Origin: Psychrobacter sp. P2G3
Lineage (GTDB): Bacteria > Pseudomonadota > Gammaproteobacteria > Pseudomonadales > Moraxellaceae
DNA: 64,000 nucleotides
NCBI RefSeq assembly: GCF_001593285.1
Contig: NZ_CP012529.1
Span: 620,001-684,000 of the forward strand
Reading direction: 5' to 3'
How positions within the stretch are numbered: the stretch's first letter is position 1; each line of letters starts with the position of its first letter. Both the position numbers and the translations under genes were made by a program. The notes below the pieces were generated by a model. That model was given only the letters and a program-made list of their open reading frames with translations, did no database searches and was not told the DNA's origin. Below, in pieces: positions 18,228 through 27,357 of the stretch.

Positions 18228-18722
18228 ATGAGTAAACATTTTGAACACTCAAGCTTCCGAGAAAAGCTTATTGAACATTTATTTATTAGTGAAATGCTGA
18301 AACTATCGTGGCTAAAAGGTGATTGTCAGCTTGAAGTTATGAAACCTGAAGTCGACAATGCTGGCTGTGATGTTGTTCTAGAACTTAATAATGTTATTCG
18401 GCATATTCAGCTTAAAGCTTCAAAACTAGATGGTAAAACGTCAAGACAGAACATTCATACCCGTTTAGCAACCAAGCCCTCAGGATGTGTTATTTGGATA
18501 ATATTTGATGAAGACACTTTGGAGTTATGTTCGTTTTATTTTTACGGCTCTGAAGCAGGAAAGCCATTAAATGATTTAGGCAATGTTAGAGTTGCCAAAC
18601 ATACTAAAGGTAATGCGGAAGGCATAAAAGCTGAGCGACCTAATATCCGTTCAATTAATAAAGGACAGTTTACTCGACATGATAGTATTGAGGATTTATA
18701 TGACGTTTTGTTTTTCACATAA
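18228..18722 (+). CDS. Candidate PD-(D/E)XK-fold nuclease-like protein
   Basis: I do not recognise the family of this 164-residue protein. The first 70 residues fit a PD-(D/E)XK core: a helix with a Glu (FREKLIEHLFISEMLKLSW), then KPEVDNAGCDVVLELN with the acidic residue in a beta strand, and IRHIQLKAS as the QxK strand. The centre has another beta-rich stretch (GCVIWIIFDEDTLELCSFYF). This pattern occurs in restriction-type and DUF4365-like proteins. It is the first gene of a two-gene accessory segment with the HNH gene 104 bases downstream. AAGGTGA is the likely ribosome site. The nuclease call is inference from a short motif. Confidence 0.55.
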   Translation: MSKHFEHSSFREKLIEHLFISEMLKLSWLKGDCQLEVMKPEVDNAGCDVVLELNNVIRHIQLKASKLDGKTSRQNIHTRLATKPSGCVIWIIFDEDTLELCSFYFYGSEAGKPLNDLGNVRVAKHTKGNAEGIKAERPNIRSINKGQFTRHDSIEDLYDVLFFT

Positions 18723-18826
18723 AAAGAGGATTGGAAGTAGGCACTTTATAGTTCTAAGTGATGCCAGCGAGTAAGAATTCTAAGAATAAAATTTAAGAAT
18801 TTTCAATAAAAATTTGAGGGTATAAA

Positions 18827-19414
18827 ATGGCTAGAGCTAAAGATAACGACTTTACAGATTCGACTAGACGAAAACTAAGAGATAGAGTAGCTAATCTGTG
18901 TTCAAACCCTGAATGCCGAAGAAATACCGTTGCTGCAAATTTAGAAACTATTGATAATAGAACCATAATAGGAGAAGCAGCACATATATGCGCAGCAAGT
19001 TCTGGAGGACCTAGATTTGATAATAGAATGTCGACAACGGATACAAAGTCTTTTAATAATGGCATCTGGTTATGTTCAATTTGTCATAAGATAATTGATA
19101 GAGAGCCTGAGACTTACCCTGTAGAGATGCTTAAAGACTGGAAAGTAAAGGCTGAGGAATACGCTAGTCAAAGTCTTGGTATGAAATATAGAACAGATGA
19201 GGATATTAGAGAGTCTCAGCAGTCTCTATTGTGTAAAATGCCATTAAGCCTAATAAACGATGCTATAAGTAATGTGCATGGGAGCGTGGTTCAAACCTTA
19301 GAGGTTTTAGACAATAGGTTAAAGCTATCGACCAAGTTTGATAATGAAACAACAATATATAAAGTAGAGCCTAGAAATGATTCGTATGTACCAACTATAG
19401 TCAGTTCAAAATAA
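18827..19414 (+). CDS. HNH endonuclease, 5' fragment of a gene split by IS630
   Basis: The ORF reads 195 residues; the last four (after PTI) come from the inserted element. The N terminus carries an HNH/His-Me-type nuclease domain: zinc-type pairs CSNPEC and CSIC, the catalytic-type GEAAHICAASSGGPRFD, and NGIWLCSICHKIIDREPE, followed by LKDWKVKAEEYA. This HNH type is often found in defence proteins fused to other domains. The gene stops within the IS630 left end; joined in frame to 20289-21356 it would give 546 residues. The HNH domain itself is complete and could be expressed. GAGGG six bases before ATG supports the start. Confidence 0.8.
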   Translation: MARAKDNDFTDSTRRKLRDRVANLCSNPECRRNTVAANLETIDNRTIIGEAAHICAASSGGPRFDNRMSTTDTKSFNNGIWLCSICHKIIDREPETYPVEMLKDWKVKAEEYASQSLGMKYRTDEDIRESQQSLLCKMPLSLINDAISNVHGSVVQTLEVLDNRLKLSTKFDNETTIYKVEPRNDSYVPTIVSSK

Positions 19415-19958
19415 AAATGTTATGCCTTGGACAAATATCATAAAACAATTTGGATAAGTCATTTTGCATCCAACCTTGGCGTAGAAACTTCACTTGAGCC
19501 CATTTCTTTTCGATAGGGTTTAGGTCTGGGCTGTACGGCGGCAACCAAAGAATACGATGCCCGTGCCTGTTTAGTAGCTTTTGAATGCGTTTGCTCTTAT
19601 GAAATCTGGCGTTATCCATCACAATCACGCATTTGGTTTTAAGACTTGGGATTAGCTTGTGTTTGCACCAGTGATAGAAGACGATGCTGTTGATGTTTGT
19701 CTCAAAGTAATCAAGCGCAAACAGCATCTTTTCATACAGAGCACCAATAACGTTGGTTCGCTTTTTACCTTGCCAGTTGTAGCTATCGATACAAGGCTTA
19801 CCGATCGGCGCATAGCCATGAGAGCGGATGGTCTCGTGCTCAAAGCCGCTTTCATCCATATAGACAATGGGATAGCCTTGCTGCGTAAAGCTATCAAGCT
19901 TTCCCTGATACGCCGCTCTTTTTATTGGGCAAGCTTTTGGATGCTCTAAGGTCTTTTT
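19401..19958 (-). CDS. IS630 transposase, catalytic part (ORF B)
   Basis: This frame carries the DDE catalytic domain of IS630/Tc1-mariner transposases: VYMDESGFEHE (first Asp), VIVMDNARFHKSK (second Asp) and LPPYSPDLNPIEKKWAQVK (final Glu). A good start codon is missing upstream of the first catalytic Asp (the first ATG, at 19859, encodes that very motif), so the part should be made by a -1 frameshift from ORF A. It ends at 19401, inside the left end of the element. The fused product would be about 282 residues. Confidence 0.85.
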   Translation of the reverse strand, partial: KKTLEHPKACPIKRAAYQGKLDSFTQQGYPIVYMDESGFEHETIRSHGYAPIGKPCIDSYNWQGKKRTNVIGALYEKMLFALDYFETNINSIVFYHWCKHKLIPSLKTKCVIVMDNARFHKSKRIQKLLNRHGHRILWLPPYSPDLNPIEKKWAQVKFLRQGWMQNDLSKLFYDICPRHNIFILN

Positions 19959-20248
19959 TGACTGATGCCTAGGCGCTTTAGGGCATGATAAATGCCTGTT
20001 TTACTACAATTTAAACGATGTGCTCGCTCATACTGGTAATCATCAGGATGTTCTTTGACATCATTAAGTAGCACGTCATCTGGTATTTTATAGGGTTTGG
20101 TTTGCCTGATTGTTTTGCTATGAACACGTCTTTTCCAGTTTTGTATGGTGGTTGGGCTGAGATTATAGAACTCAGCCGCCCCGGCAAAGGTCATACCCTC
20201 GTCTAAGCTTTTTAGTACTTGTTTGCGAAAATCTAGTGAGTAAGTCAT
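19946..20248 (-). CDS. IS630 transposase, DNA-binding part (ORF A)
   Basis: This 100-residue frame has the helix-turn-helix N terminus of IS630 transposases: YSLDFRKQVLKSLDEGMTFA, AAEFYNLSPTTIQNWKRR, then a second helical part ending LKRLGISQKRP. It stops at 19946, 12 bases after (lower coordinate than) a run of six A followed by G on the coding strand (+ strand 19953-19959), where the ribosome could shift to ORF B. Confidence 0.85.
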   Translation of the reverse strand: MTYSLDFRKQVLKSLDEGMTFAGAAEFYNLSPTTIQNWKRRVHSKTIRQTKPYKIPDDVLLNDVKEHPDDYQYERAHRLNCSKTGIYHALKRLGISQKRP

Positions 20249-20288
20249 GGTCTTTATGATAACAATTGGGTTTAATAATTAGTTTATA

Positions 20289-21356
20289 ACACTTTTAAAT
20301 GGGTTTGGCTATATCAACGTTAAAGACTTTTCAAATGAGAGTAATATAAGAAAATATAAAGACTTGATTTTCCATGGTTTAGACTGCGAAATTGAAGGAG
20401 ACCTAGGTTTCTTAAGTGATTCTAGTCTTATAAATAAGTTGCTAAATGATAGTAGTATTAATTTCAAAAAAGCATCCATTAAAAGAACAAATAAAGTGAG
20501 TGCATATTTGAAAATTCCGTATCAGGACTCAAATATAAATAAAACTGTTATAAAAATTAATGGTTATCTCACTCACGGGTTAAAAACGGTAAGTTTCATA
20601 GGAGGTTTAAAACGTTATTTTAAATTTGAAGTAATCGGTATGCCTATGTTTGATAAGTCTATCACTGATATTGTTCAAAATTTTAATATGAGTTTTTGTT
20701 TTGATGACTGGAATGGTAAAGATATAAGGTCACTAGACAAATTAGAGGATCTATACACCCTAATTAATGAGATTTGCGATAACGAGAATGCTAATATAGG
20801 CTTATTCACTTCTGAGAACCATACCTTTCTCGCTAAAGCTAAAATAAATAACTCATCAAATAACGATGATGTTAAACAAATTAGATGGTTGTTAACGTAT
20901 ATTTATAAAGCATTTAGAATTTGTGAAAATTTTGGTGTTAGAGCAATATTTGATTTGAATAATAGTATATCAAATATTGATTATCAAAAAGTTATGAATT
21001 TATACAACGAAATATTTGAATGTGACACTTATTATGGTGAGGGTATTAAAATTTTTTCGGATTTAAAATTCTATATTACTAATAAAGAAGACATAAAGAA
21101 GTTAAAGAGTACTGAGAAATTTTCATGTAGAATTATAAAAAATGACGAGAAATATTTAAGAATATTTGATAGTGAAATAGAAATTCCTGAGAAGGTATAC
21201 GTGGTTGAAAATTTCAATGTTGAGGTGTACGAAACTCAAGAACAGGACGTTTATAACGCTAATCTTATAGCAAATGAAGAGAGTAAATTAAGAATTGAAT
21301 ACCTGACAGAAAAAAATGTACTATATGAAGTACATAATTTAGAGGTTAATAAGTAA
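20289..21356 (+). pseudogene. 3' fragment of the IS630-split HNH gene
   Basis: Beginning right after the duplicated TATA, the frame is open for 355 residues (TLLNGFGYINVKDFSNES onwards) in the frame that joins the HNH fragment when the IS is removed. By itself it lacks a good start: the first possible one is TTG at 20364 without a ribosome site. The sequence is strongly AT-rich and rich in Asn, Lys and Ile, unlike its metH neighbour. I recognise no domain; predicted mixed alpha/beta. It is likely the sensor or target-recognition half of the original protein, which is inference. Confidence 0.7.
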
Positions 21357-21403
21357 AAGAGGGGTTCATAATTTTAAAACCCCTCGAGTATTAGATAACA
21401 AAC

Positions 21404-24400
21404 CTACAAATTCGGATTCAACCACTTCTCAGCCGTCTTCATATCCCAGCCTTTACGTTCAGCATAACTTTCTAACTGATCGCTGCTGATTTTACCGACG
21501 TTGAAGTACTCACTATCAGGGTGCGAGTAATAGAAGCCGCTGACCGATGACGCAGGCCACATCGCAAAGCTTTCGGTGAGCGTCGTGCCGATAGCCTCAA
21601 CCGTACCGAGCCACTCAAACAGTTTGCCTTTTTCGGTATGCTCAGGACAGGCAGGATAGCCAGGCGCAGGGCGGATACCAACATATTTCTCTTTAATCAT
21701 CTCATCATTGGTTAAATTCTCATCAGCCTGATAGCCCCAATAATCTTTGCGAATCAGCTCATGCAGATGCTCAGCGAAGGCTTCGGCTAAACGGTCAGAC
21801 AACGCTTGTACCATGATAGCGTTATAGTCATCACCAGCCGCTTTATACTTCTCAGCCAGTGCTTCTGTTCCGACTATAGACACCGTAAAGCCACCAAGAT
21901 AATCGGTTTGCGTGTCCGATGGTGAGATAAAGTCTGCCAAGCTAAAGTTCGGCTTGCCACTGGCTTTATCGCTTTGCTGACGTAAGTGCTCAAACTGATA
22001 GGTCGGCTTGCCGCCATCAGCTGGACTGTTGTCATAGACGGTGACGGTATCGGCGCCAGTACGTTTGGCTGGCATCAGTTTAAACACACCTTTGGCAACG
22101 ATTAACTTCTCATCAATCATTTTTTGCATCAAGTCATTCGCATTGTCGAACAAATCACGGGCCGCTTCTCCAACCACATCGTCTTGCAAGATTTTCGGGT
22201 ATTTGCCCGCTAGACCCCAAGAGATAAAGAAAGGTGTCCAGTCGATATAAGGCAGTAGGTTAGTGATAGGATAATCGTCAAATATTACTTGTCCTAGTTT
22301 GTTAGGTACAGGTGGCACATAGTTTTCCCAGTCATCTTTAAAGCCAATCTTGATAGCGTTGGCATAAGATATTTTGGCCGCTTTTGGTTGGCGCTTAGCG
22401 AGACGCTCACGTACCTTTATATATTCTTCGCGGGTCTCATCAATCAAGCCTTGACGGTGCTCTTTAGAGAGCAGCTTAGTCACCACGCCCACTGAACGTG
22501 AGGCATCAGCCACATAGATGACGGCATCGTTTTGATACTGAGGTTCGACTTTGACTGCCGTATGCGCTTTAGAGGTCGTTGCCCCGCCAATCATCAAGGG
22601 TAGGGTCATGCCGCGCTCTTGCATTTGCTTGGCAACATAAACCATTTCATCAAGGCTTGGCGTAATCAGGCCAGATAAGCCAATGATATCGACTTCCTCA
22701 GCGATAGCGGTATCGAGGATTTTTTCACAAGGTACCATCACGCCCATATCTACGATGTCATAGCCGTTACAGCCGAGTACCACACCGACGATGTTTTTGC
22801 CGATATCATGGACGTCGCCTTTGACGGTAGCCATGAGGATTTTACCTTTCTTTTCACCTTCGACTTTTTCCGCTTCGATATATGGATTCAACCAAGCGAC
22901 TGATTGTTTCATTACACGTGCAGATTTCACTACTTGCGGTAAGAACATTTTACCTGCACCGAATAAATCACCGACGATATTCATACCGTCCATGAGTGGC
23001 CCTTCGATGACTTCTAGCGGTTTGGGGTATTTCTCCCAAGCTTCTTTGGTATCGGCTTCGATAAAGGTGGTGATACCTTTGACTAATGCATGAGCAATAC
23101 GTTCTTCTACCGTGCCTTCGCGCCATGACATATCAACGGTGCTGTCTTTTTTCTTGCCGCCATCTTGGTAGTTTTCAGCGACGGTCATCAGACGCTCAGT
23201 AGCATCTTGACCAGTCTCACCTTGGTTTCGATTCAGCATTACATCTTCGATAGCATCGCGTGCTTCCTTCGGGATGTCGTCATATAGCTCTAGCATGGCA
23301 GGGTTGACAATACCCATCGTCAGACCGTTTTGAATCGCATGAAATAAAAATACGGAGTTGATGGCTTCTCGAATCGGATTACCACGGAAACTGAATGAAA
23401 CGTTAGATACGCCGCCCGATACCATCGCATTGGGCAAGTTATCCGTAATCCACTTAGTGGCATTGATAAAGTCGGCGCCGTAATTATTATGTTCAGTGAT
23501 ACCGGTGGCGACCGCAAAGATGTTGGGGTCAAAGATAATGTCCTCGCTAGGGAAGCCGACTTCATTGACTAAGACATCATAGCTACGCTGACAGATCTCA
23601 GTTTTGCGCTCAAAAGTATCGGCTTGGCCATCTTCATCAAAGGCCATGACGATAATAGCCGCCCCGTAGCGCATACATAGTTTGGCGCGCTCGACGAACT
23701 CAGCATGACCTTCTTTTAAAGAGATAGAGTTGACGACAGACTTACCTTGGATACGTTTAAGACCTTCCTCGATGATGTCCCATTTCGACGAGTCGATCAT
23801 TAAAGGTACACGGCTGATATCTGGCTCACCAGAGACCAAATTAACGAAATGAATCATCGCCTGCTTGGAGTCGAGCATGCCCTCATCCATGTTGATATCG
23901 ACGATTTGTGCGCCACCTTCGACCTGATCACGGGCGACATCGAGCGCTTCGGTATAGGCTTCGGTTTTAATCAAACGTAGAAACTTCTTCGAGCCGGTAA
24001 CGTTGGTACGTTCACCAACGTTGACGAATAAGCTATCAGGCGTGATAGTAAATGGCTCAAGCCCTGATAAGCGGCAGGCAGGTGCGATTTCAGGAATCAC
24101 GCGCGGTGGGTATTTTGCCACCATATTAGCGATTTGGCGGATATGCTCAGGCGTCGTACCACAGCAACCACCGACGATGTTTAAAATGCCCGCTTTAGCA
24201 AAGCCTTCAAGCAGGGCAGTGGTTTCCTTTGCCGTTTCGTCATATTCACCAAACTCATTCGGCAAGCCGGCGTTCGGATGCGCTGAAACATAAGTATTGG
24301 CAATATTAGATAACGTTTGGATATGTGGACGCAGTGCATCTGCCCCGAGTGCACAGTTGAAACCAACCGATAGCGGCTTGGCATGGCGAATTGAGTTATA

Positions 24401-25210
24401 AAACGCCTCAGCCGTTTGACCTGATAGCGTCCGACCAGAGGCATCAGTGATCGTACCCGAAATCATAATCGGTAATTCAAAACCAATATCGTCAAACACC
24501 CCAGTAATCGCAAATATCGCCGCTTTAGCGTTTAGCGTATCAAAAATGGTTTCAATCAATATAAGATCCACACCGCCTTCTATTAAAGCTAGTGTCGCTT
24601 CACGGTAATTTAGCACCAACTCATCAAAGGTAATGTTACGAAAGGCTGGGTCATTGACATCAGGTGATAGCGAGCAAGTTCGTGACGTTGGCCCAATGAC
24701 TCCAGCGACGAAGCGCGGCTTCTCAGGGGTCTTGGCAGTAAATTCGTCAGCAGCTTCGCGCGCTAATTTAGCCGCAGTCTTGTTTAGCTCTGGCACCAGA
24801 TATTCCATATCATAGTCAGACATCGATAGCCGCGTACCATTAAACGTATTGGTCTCGATGATATCTGCACCAGCAGCAAGATGGTCGCTATGAATCTCTT
24901 TAATCATCTGCGGTTGGGTGAGCACGAGCAGATCGTTATTACCACGTACGTCTTGGCTAATATTAGCAAAACGTTCTCCGCGATAATCAGCTTCCTCCAG
25001 CTTATAATTTTGAATATGCGTGCCCATCGCCCCATCTAACACCAAGATACGTGAGGCCATCTGTTCAGTTATGCGCGTACGTGCAGTCAGTTGCTGCTCC
25101 TTAAAAGGAAATACAGCAGGCGGCGTCAAGATAAAGTCATCGGCAGCATTTGAGTGAGTGGGCATAGTATTATCTTCAGAAGAAGTCATCGAGGTCATTT
25201 TTTGAGTCAT
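21404..25210 (-). CDS. metH: Cobalamin-dependent methionine synthase
   Basis: This 1268-residue MetH has all four modules. The homocysteine domain comes first ([12 protein letters not shown]; zinc Cys in GFNCALG and GGCCGTTP), then the pterin domain ([20 protein letters not shown]). The B12 domain has [20 protein letters not shown] with the His that ligates cobalt, and [11 protein letters not shown]. The C-terminal reactivation domain contains [14 protein letters not shown] and binds AdoMet. It moves the methyl group of methyltetrahydrofolate to homocysteine. I saw no cobalamin riboswitch consensus upstream. The first in-frame ATG (25210) is used; others within the first 16 codons are possible. 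Confidence 0.96.
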   Translation of the reverse strand: MTQKMTSMTSSEDNTMPTHSNAADDFILTPPAVFPFKEQQLTARTRITEQMASRILVLDGAMGTHIQNYKLEEADYRGERFANISQDVRGNNDLLVLTQPQMIKEIHSDHLAAGADIIETNTFNGTRLSMSDYDMEYLVPELNKTAAKLAREAADEFTAKTPEKPRFVAGVIGPTSRTCSLSPDVNDPAFRNITFDELVLNYREATLALIEGGVDLILIETIFDTLNAKAAIFAITGVFDDIGFELPIMISGTITDASGRTLSGQTAEAFYNSIRHAKPLSVGFNCALGADALRPHIQTLSNIANTYVSAHPNAGLPNEFGEYDETAKETTALLEGFAKAGILNIVGGCCGTTPEHIRQIANMVAKYPPRVIPEIAPACRLSGLEPFTITPDSLFVNVGERTNVTGSKKFLRLIKTEAYTEALDVARDQVEGGAQIVDINMDEGMLDSKQAMIHFVNLVSGEPDISRVPLMIDSSKWDIIEEGLKRIQGKSVVNSISLKEGHAEFVERAKLCMRYGAAIIVMAFDEDGQADTFERKTEICQRSYDVLVNEVGFPSEDIIFDPNIFAVATGITEHNNYGADFINATKWITDNLPNAMVSGGVSNVSFSFRGNPIREAINSVFLFHAIQNGLTMGIVNPAMLELYDDIPKEARDAIEDVMLNRNQGETGQDATERLMTVAENYQDGGKKKDSTVDMSWREGTVEERIAHALVKGITTFIEADTKEAWEKYPKPLEVIEGPLMDGMNIVGDLFGAGKMFLPQVVKSARVMKQSVAWLNPYIEAEKVEGEKKGKILMATVKGDVHDIGKNIVGVVLGCNGYDIVDMGVMVPCEKILDTAIAEEVDIIGLSGLITPSLDEMVYVAKQMQERGMTLPLMIGGATTSKAHTAVKVEPQYQNDAVIYVADASRSVGVVTKLLSKEHRQGLIDETREEYIKVRERLAKRQPKAAKISYANAIKIGFKDDWENYVPPVPNKLGQVIFDDYPITNLLPYIDWTPFFISWGLAGKYPKILQDDVVGEAARDLFDNANDLMQKMIDEKLIVAKGVFKLMPAKRTGADTVTVYDNSPADGGKPTYQFEHLRQQSDKASGKPNFSLADFISPSDTQTDYLGGFTVSIVGTEALAEKYKAAGDDYNAIMVQALSDRLAEAFAEHLHELIRKDYWGYQADENLTNDEMIKEKYVGIRPAPGYPACPEHTEKGKLFEWLGTVEAIGTTLTESFAMWPASSVSGFYYSHPDSEYFNVGKISSDQLESYAERKGWDMKTAEKWLNPNL

Positions 25211-25836
25211 AGGAACACTGCTTATATCGTTAATATCATAAAAAGGAGAAAAAAGAGAAAATTTACAAAACTATAAGAAATAAGAAAGCACAAATCTGCA
25301 ATATTCTAGCATGAAAAATATAGCGTTTATCGGTATGTTTTTATTCATATTTAGCATCAAAGACAATACCTTGAGCTTTTGAATATGTAAATTTACATAG
25401 CATTAAAGTCATACTCAAAGGCATCTTATATGCTTTTATACGAATATATGGTCATTGCATTAGTTGCTCAGGATATGAAGGTTTTTCTTAAGCGATTAAA
25501 AAATAGACCATGTTACAAAGCAGACAAAACTTACAAGGATGTGACAAAAAATAGCGCAAACGCAAATAGTTAAAGTTGTAAGCCATGCTAATTTGGCTGC
25601 GTAAGGTTTGGTTGCTCGTAAGTATAGCTTATAAGCTCTTAGATAATAATGGTGAACTATTATCCCTAGGCAGTACGTATATCATCTGTGATAAGTCACT
25701 GTATATACTCATTAACTGCGACTGTCTAGATAGATAGTAAGTCACCATGTATAAGTTAATTTATTAAAACTTTACCTTCAAAAAGAACGACTCAATCATT
25801 AAATTCGCACTCAGGATAGACCTCAAAATCAAGGAT
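25211..25836. other. Intergenic region between divergent metH and fasciclin gene
   Basis: This 626-base AT-rich region lies between divergent genes and must hold both promoters. I see two near copies of TAAGTCAC.TGTATA (about 25702 and 25739), but no riboswitch, RNA gene or small ORF I can support. Confidence 0.35.
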
Positions 25837-26427
25837 ATGAATATGAAACTTACTAAACTCGCTACTATCGGTACATTGGCTGTCTCAATTGTTGGCCTAA
25901 GTGCTTGTAACAACATCATGCCAGCTAAAAAAGCACCGATGCCAGCAAAACAAGCATCTGCACAAGCTCAGCAAGCACCTGCACAAAATGTAGCTATGGC
26001 TAAGATGAATGTGGTACAAGTGGCTCAAAGCAATCCTGAATTCTCAACGTTAGTTGAAGCAGTACAAGCTGCTGGTATAGCTGGTCCGTTAGCTAACCCT
26101 GATGCGAACTTCACTATCCTTGCACCAACCAATGCAGCTTTTGCCCAAGCCTTACAAGAAACTGGTATGAGTAAAGAGCAGCTATTTGCTAACAAACCCG
26201 TATTAACCAAGATTTTAGGGTATCACGTGATTAATGGTGCAGCTCCAGTTTATGCCAAAGATGTAAAACCAGGCAATATTATGATGCTTAGCAAAGATAC
26301 CTTGATGGTAACACCTGAAGGCAAACTAATGGATGAAAGTGGCCGTACTGCCAGTATCTTGCAAACAGACATCGCAGCTACCAATGGTGTAGTACATGTT
26401 ATCGATAAAGTATTGTTACCGCAATAA
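25837..26427 (+). CDS. Fasciclin-domain lipoprotein 1
   Basis: This is a 196-residue lipoprotein. Signal MNMKLTKLATIGTLAVSIVG runs to a lipobox LSAC (Cys24), followed by an Ala/Gln/Lys-Pro-rich linker and one FAS1 domain from about residue 60 (VAQSNPEFSTLVEAVQAAG, NFTILAPTNAAFAQALQ, YHVINGAA, TNGVVHVIDKVLLPQ). FAS1 domains mediate adhesion or ligand binding; the bacterial role is unclear. AAGGATATGA precedes the ATG. A second FAS1 lipoprotein gene follows 80 bases downstream, so the two are probably a tandem duplication and an operon. Confidence 0.9.
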   Translation: MNMKLTKLATIGTLAVSIVGLSACNNIMPAKKAPMPAKQASAQAQQAPAQNVAMAKMNVVQVAQSNPEFSTLVEAVQAAGIAGPLANPDANFTILAPTNAAFAQALQETGMSKEQLFANKPVLTKILGYHVINGAAPVYAKDVKPGNIMMLSKDTLMVTPEGKLMDESGRTASILQTDIAATNGVVHVIDKVLLPQ

Positions 26428-26507
26428 ATGAACGGAACGCTGCTTTTTGACTTTATATAATGTAATGAATGCAAAACTACTTAATTAATATTCATAAGGA
26501 TAGACCC

Positions 26508-27128
26508 ATGTTAAAAAAGACTTTATTATCTTTAGCAATCGCCACAACGGCAATGACATTGGTAGCTTGTAACGATGCAGAAACGGTTGCTGAGCCGGCA
26601 GTTGAGCCTGAAGTAACGACTGAACCGATGGTTGAGCCGGAGCCAATGGCAGAGCCTGAAGTTATGGAAGAACCTGCTGCTATGTCTGAAGAGGCTACTG
26701 CTACACAAAATATCGCTGAAATCGCCGCTGAAAATAATGATTTAACGATCTTGACCGCAGCATTAAAAGCGGCTGGACTTGATCAAACATTAATGGCAAC
26801 GGATACCAACTACACGGTATTTGCTCCAACAGATGCAGCATTCGCTGATGTGCTAACCAAGCTGGATGTTACTAAAGAAGAGCTGTTGGCTGACAAAGAT
26901 ATGCTAACCAAGGTGCTGTCGTATCATGTTATTCCAAGCATGATAGTAAAATCTGCTGATATCCCTTATGGTACTGACATCGAAACAGTGAACGGTCAAG
27001 CGTTCTCTATTAGTGATGCTAACGTGATCACAGATGCTAGTGGTGGTACTGCCAATATCACTCAGCCAGACATCATGGCGACTAATGGTGTCGTTCATGT
27101 AATTGACACAGTGTTAATGCCTAAATAA
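26508..27128 (+). CDS. Fasciclin-domain lipoprotein 2
   Basis: This is a 206-residue lipoprotein with signal MLKKTLLSLAIATTAMTLVA and lipobox Cys21, then a linker of Pro-Glu-Val/Met repeats (EPEVTTEPMVEPEPMAEPE) and a FAS1 domain (NNDLTILTAALKAAG, NYTVFAPTDAAFADVL, YHVIPSMI, TNGVVHVIDTVLMPK). It is paralogous to the upstream gene. The frame is open from an ATG at 26469; ATAAGGA eight bases before 26508 and the signal peptide set the start there. A terminator follows. Confidence 0.92.
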   Translation: MLKKTLLSLAIATTAMTLVACNDAETVAEPAVEPEVTTEPMVEPEPMAEPEVMEEPAAMSEEATATQNIAEIAAENNDLTILTAALKAAGLDQTLMATDTNYTVFAPTDAAFADVLTKLDVTKEELLADKDMLTKVLSYHVIPSMIVKSADIPYGTDIETVNGQAFSISDANVITDASGGTANITQPDIMATNGVVHVIDTVLMPK

Positions 27129-27175
27129 CGTTGTTCTAAAAGTAACATAGCTAAATTAGTCAATATTTTTAAAAG

Positions 27176-27207
27176 AAAAACCCAGCACTTATTGCTGGGT
27201 TTTTTGT
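27176..27207 (+). terminator. Rho-independent terminator after fasciclin genes
   Basis: AAAAACCCAGCA pairs with TGCTGGGTTTTT across a five-base loop and ends in a T run, about 48 bases after the stop codon. Confidence 0.9.
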
Positions 27208-27282
27208 TTTGCTAAAAAGTTATCTATCTCTTAATCTGAGCGATGGCGATTATTATCAATTAAACTTAATGTGTACTACACG

Positions 27283-27315
27283 AAAAAGCCCAAGACCATT
27301 GCCTCAGGCTTTTTT
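27283..27315 (-). terminator. Terminator of the alanine symporter gene
   Basis: On the minus strand, AAAAAGCC and GGCTTTTT flank a 16-base loop that itself holds partial complementarity. It lies 43 bases after the stop codon of the minus-strand symporter gene. Confidence 0.6.
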
Positions 27316-27357
27316 GATTTAATCGTTAGTTGCTACTTTTACATTCTTTAAAAAACG

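Larger units (their letters stand above)
19400..20284 (-). mobile_element. IS630-family insertion sequence inserted at TATA
   Basis: A transposase in two overlapping frames lies between duplicated TATA at 19396-19399 and 20285-20288. The left end reads TATAGTCAGTTCAAAATAAA with a further AATGTTAT inside; the right end on the other strand reads TATAAACTAATTATTAAACC, then AATTGTTAT, so the inverted repeats are imperfect. IS630 elements target TA. Removing the element plus one TATA restores an uninterrupted reading frame in the host gene, which defines the borders. Confidence 0.85.

Noticed and set aside
25211..25500. Cobalamin riboswitch upstream of metH
   Set aside because: I could not see the B12-box consensus or its long-range pairing.
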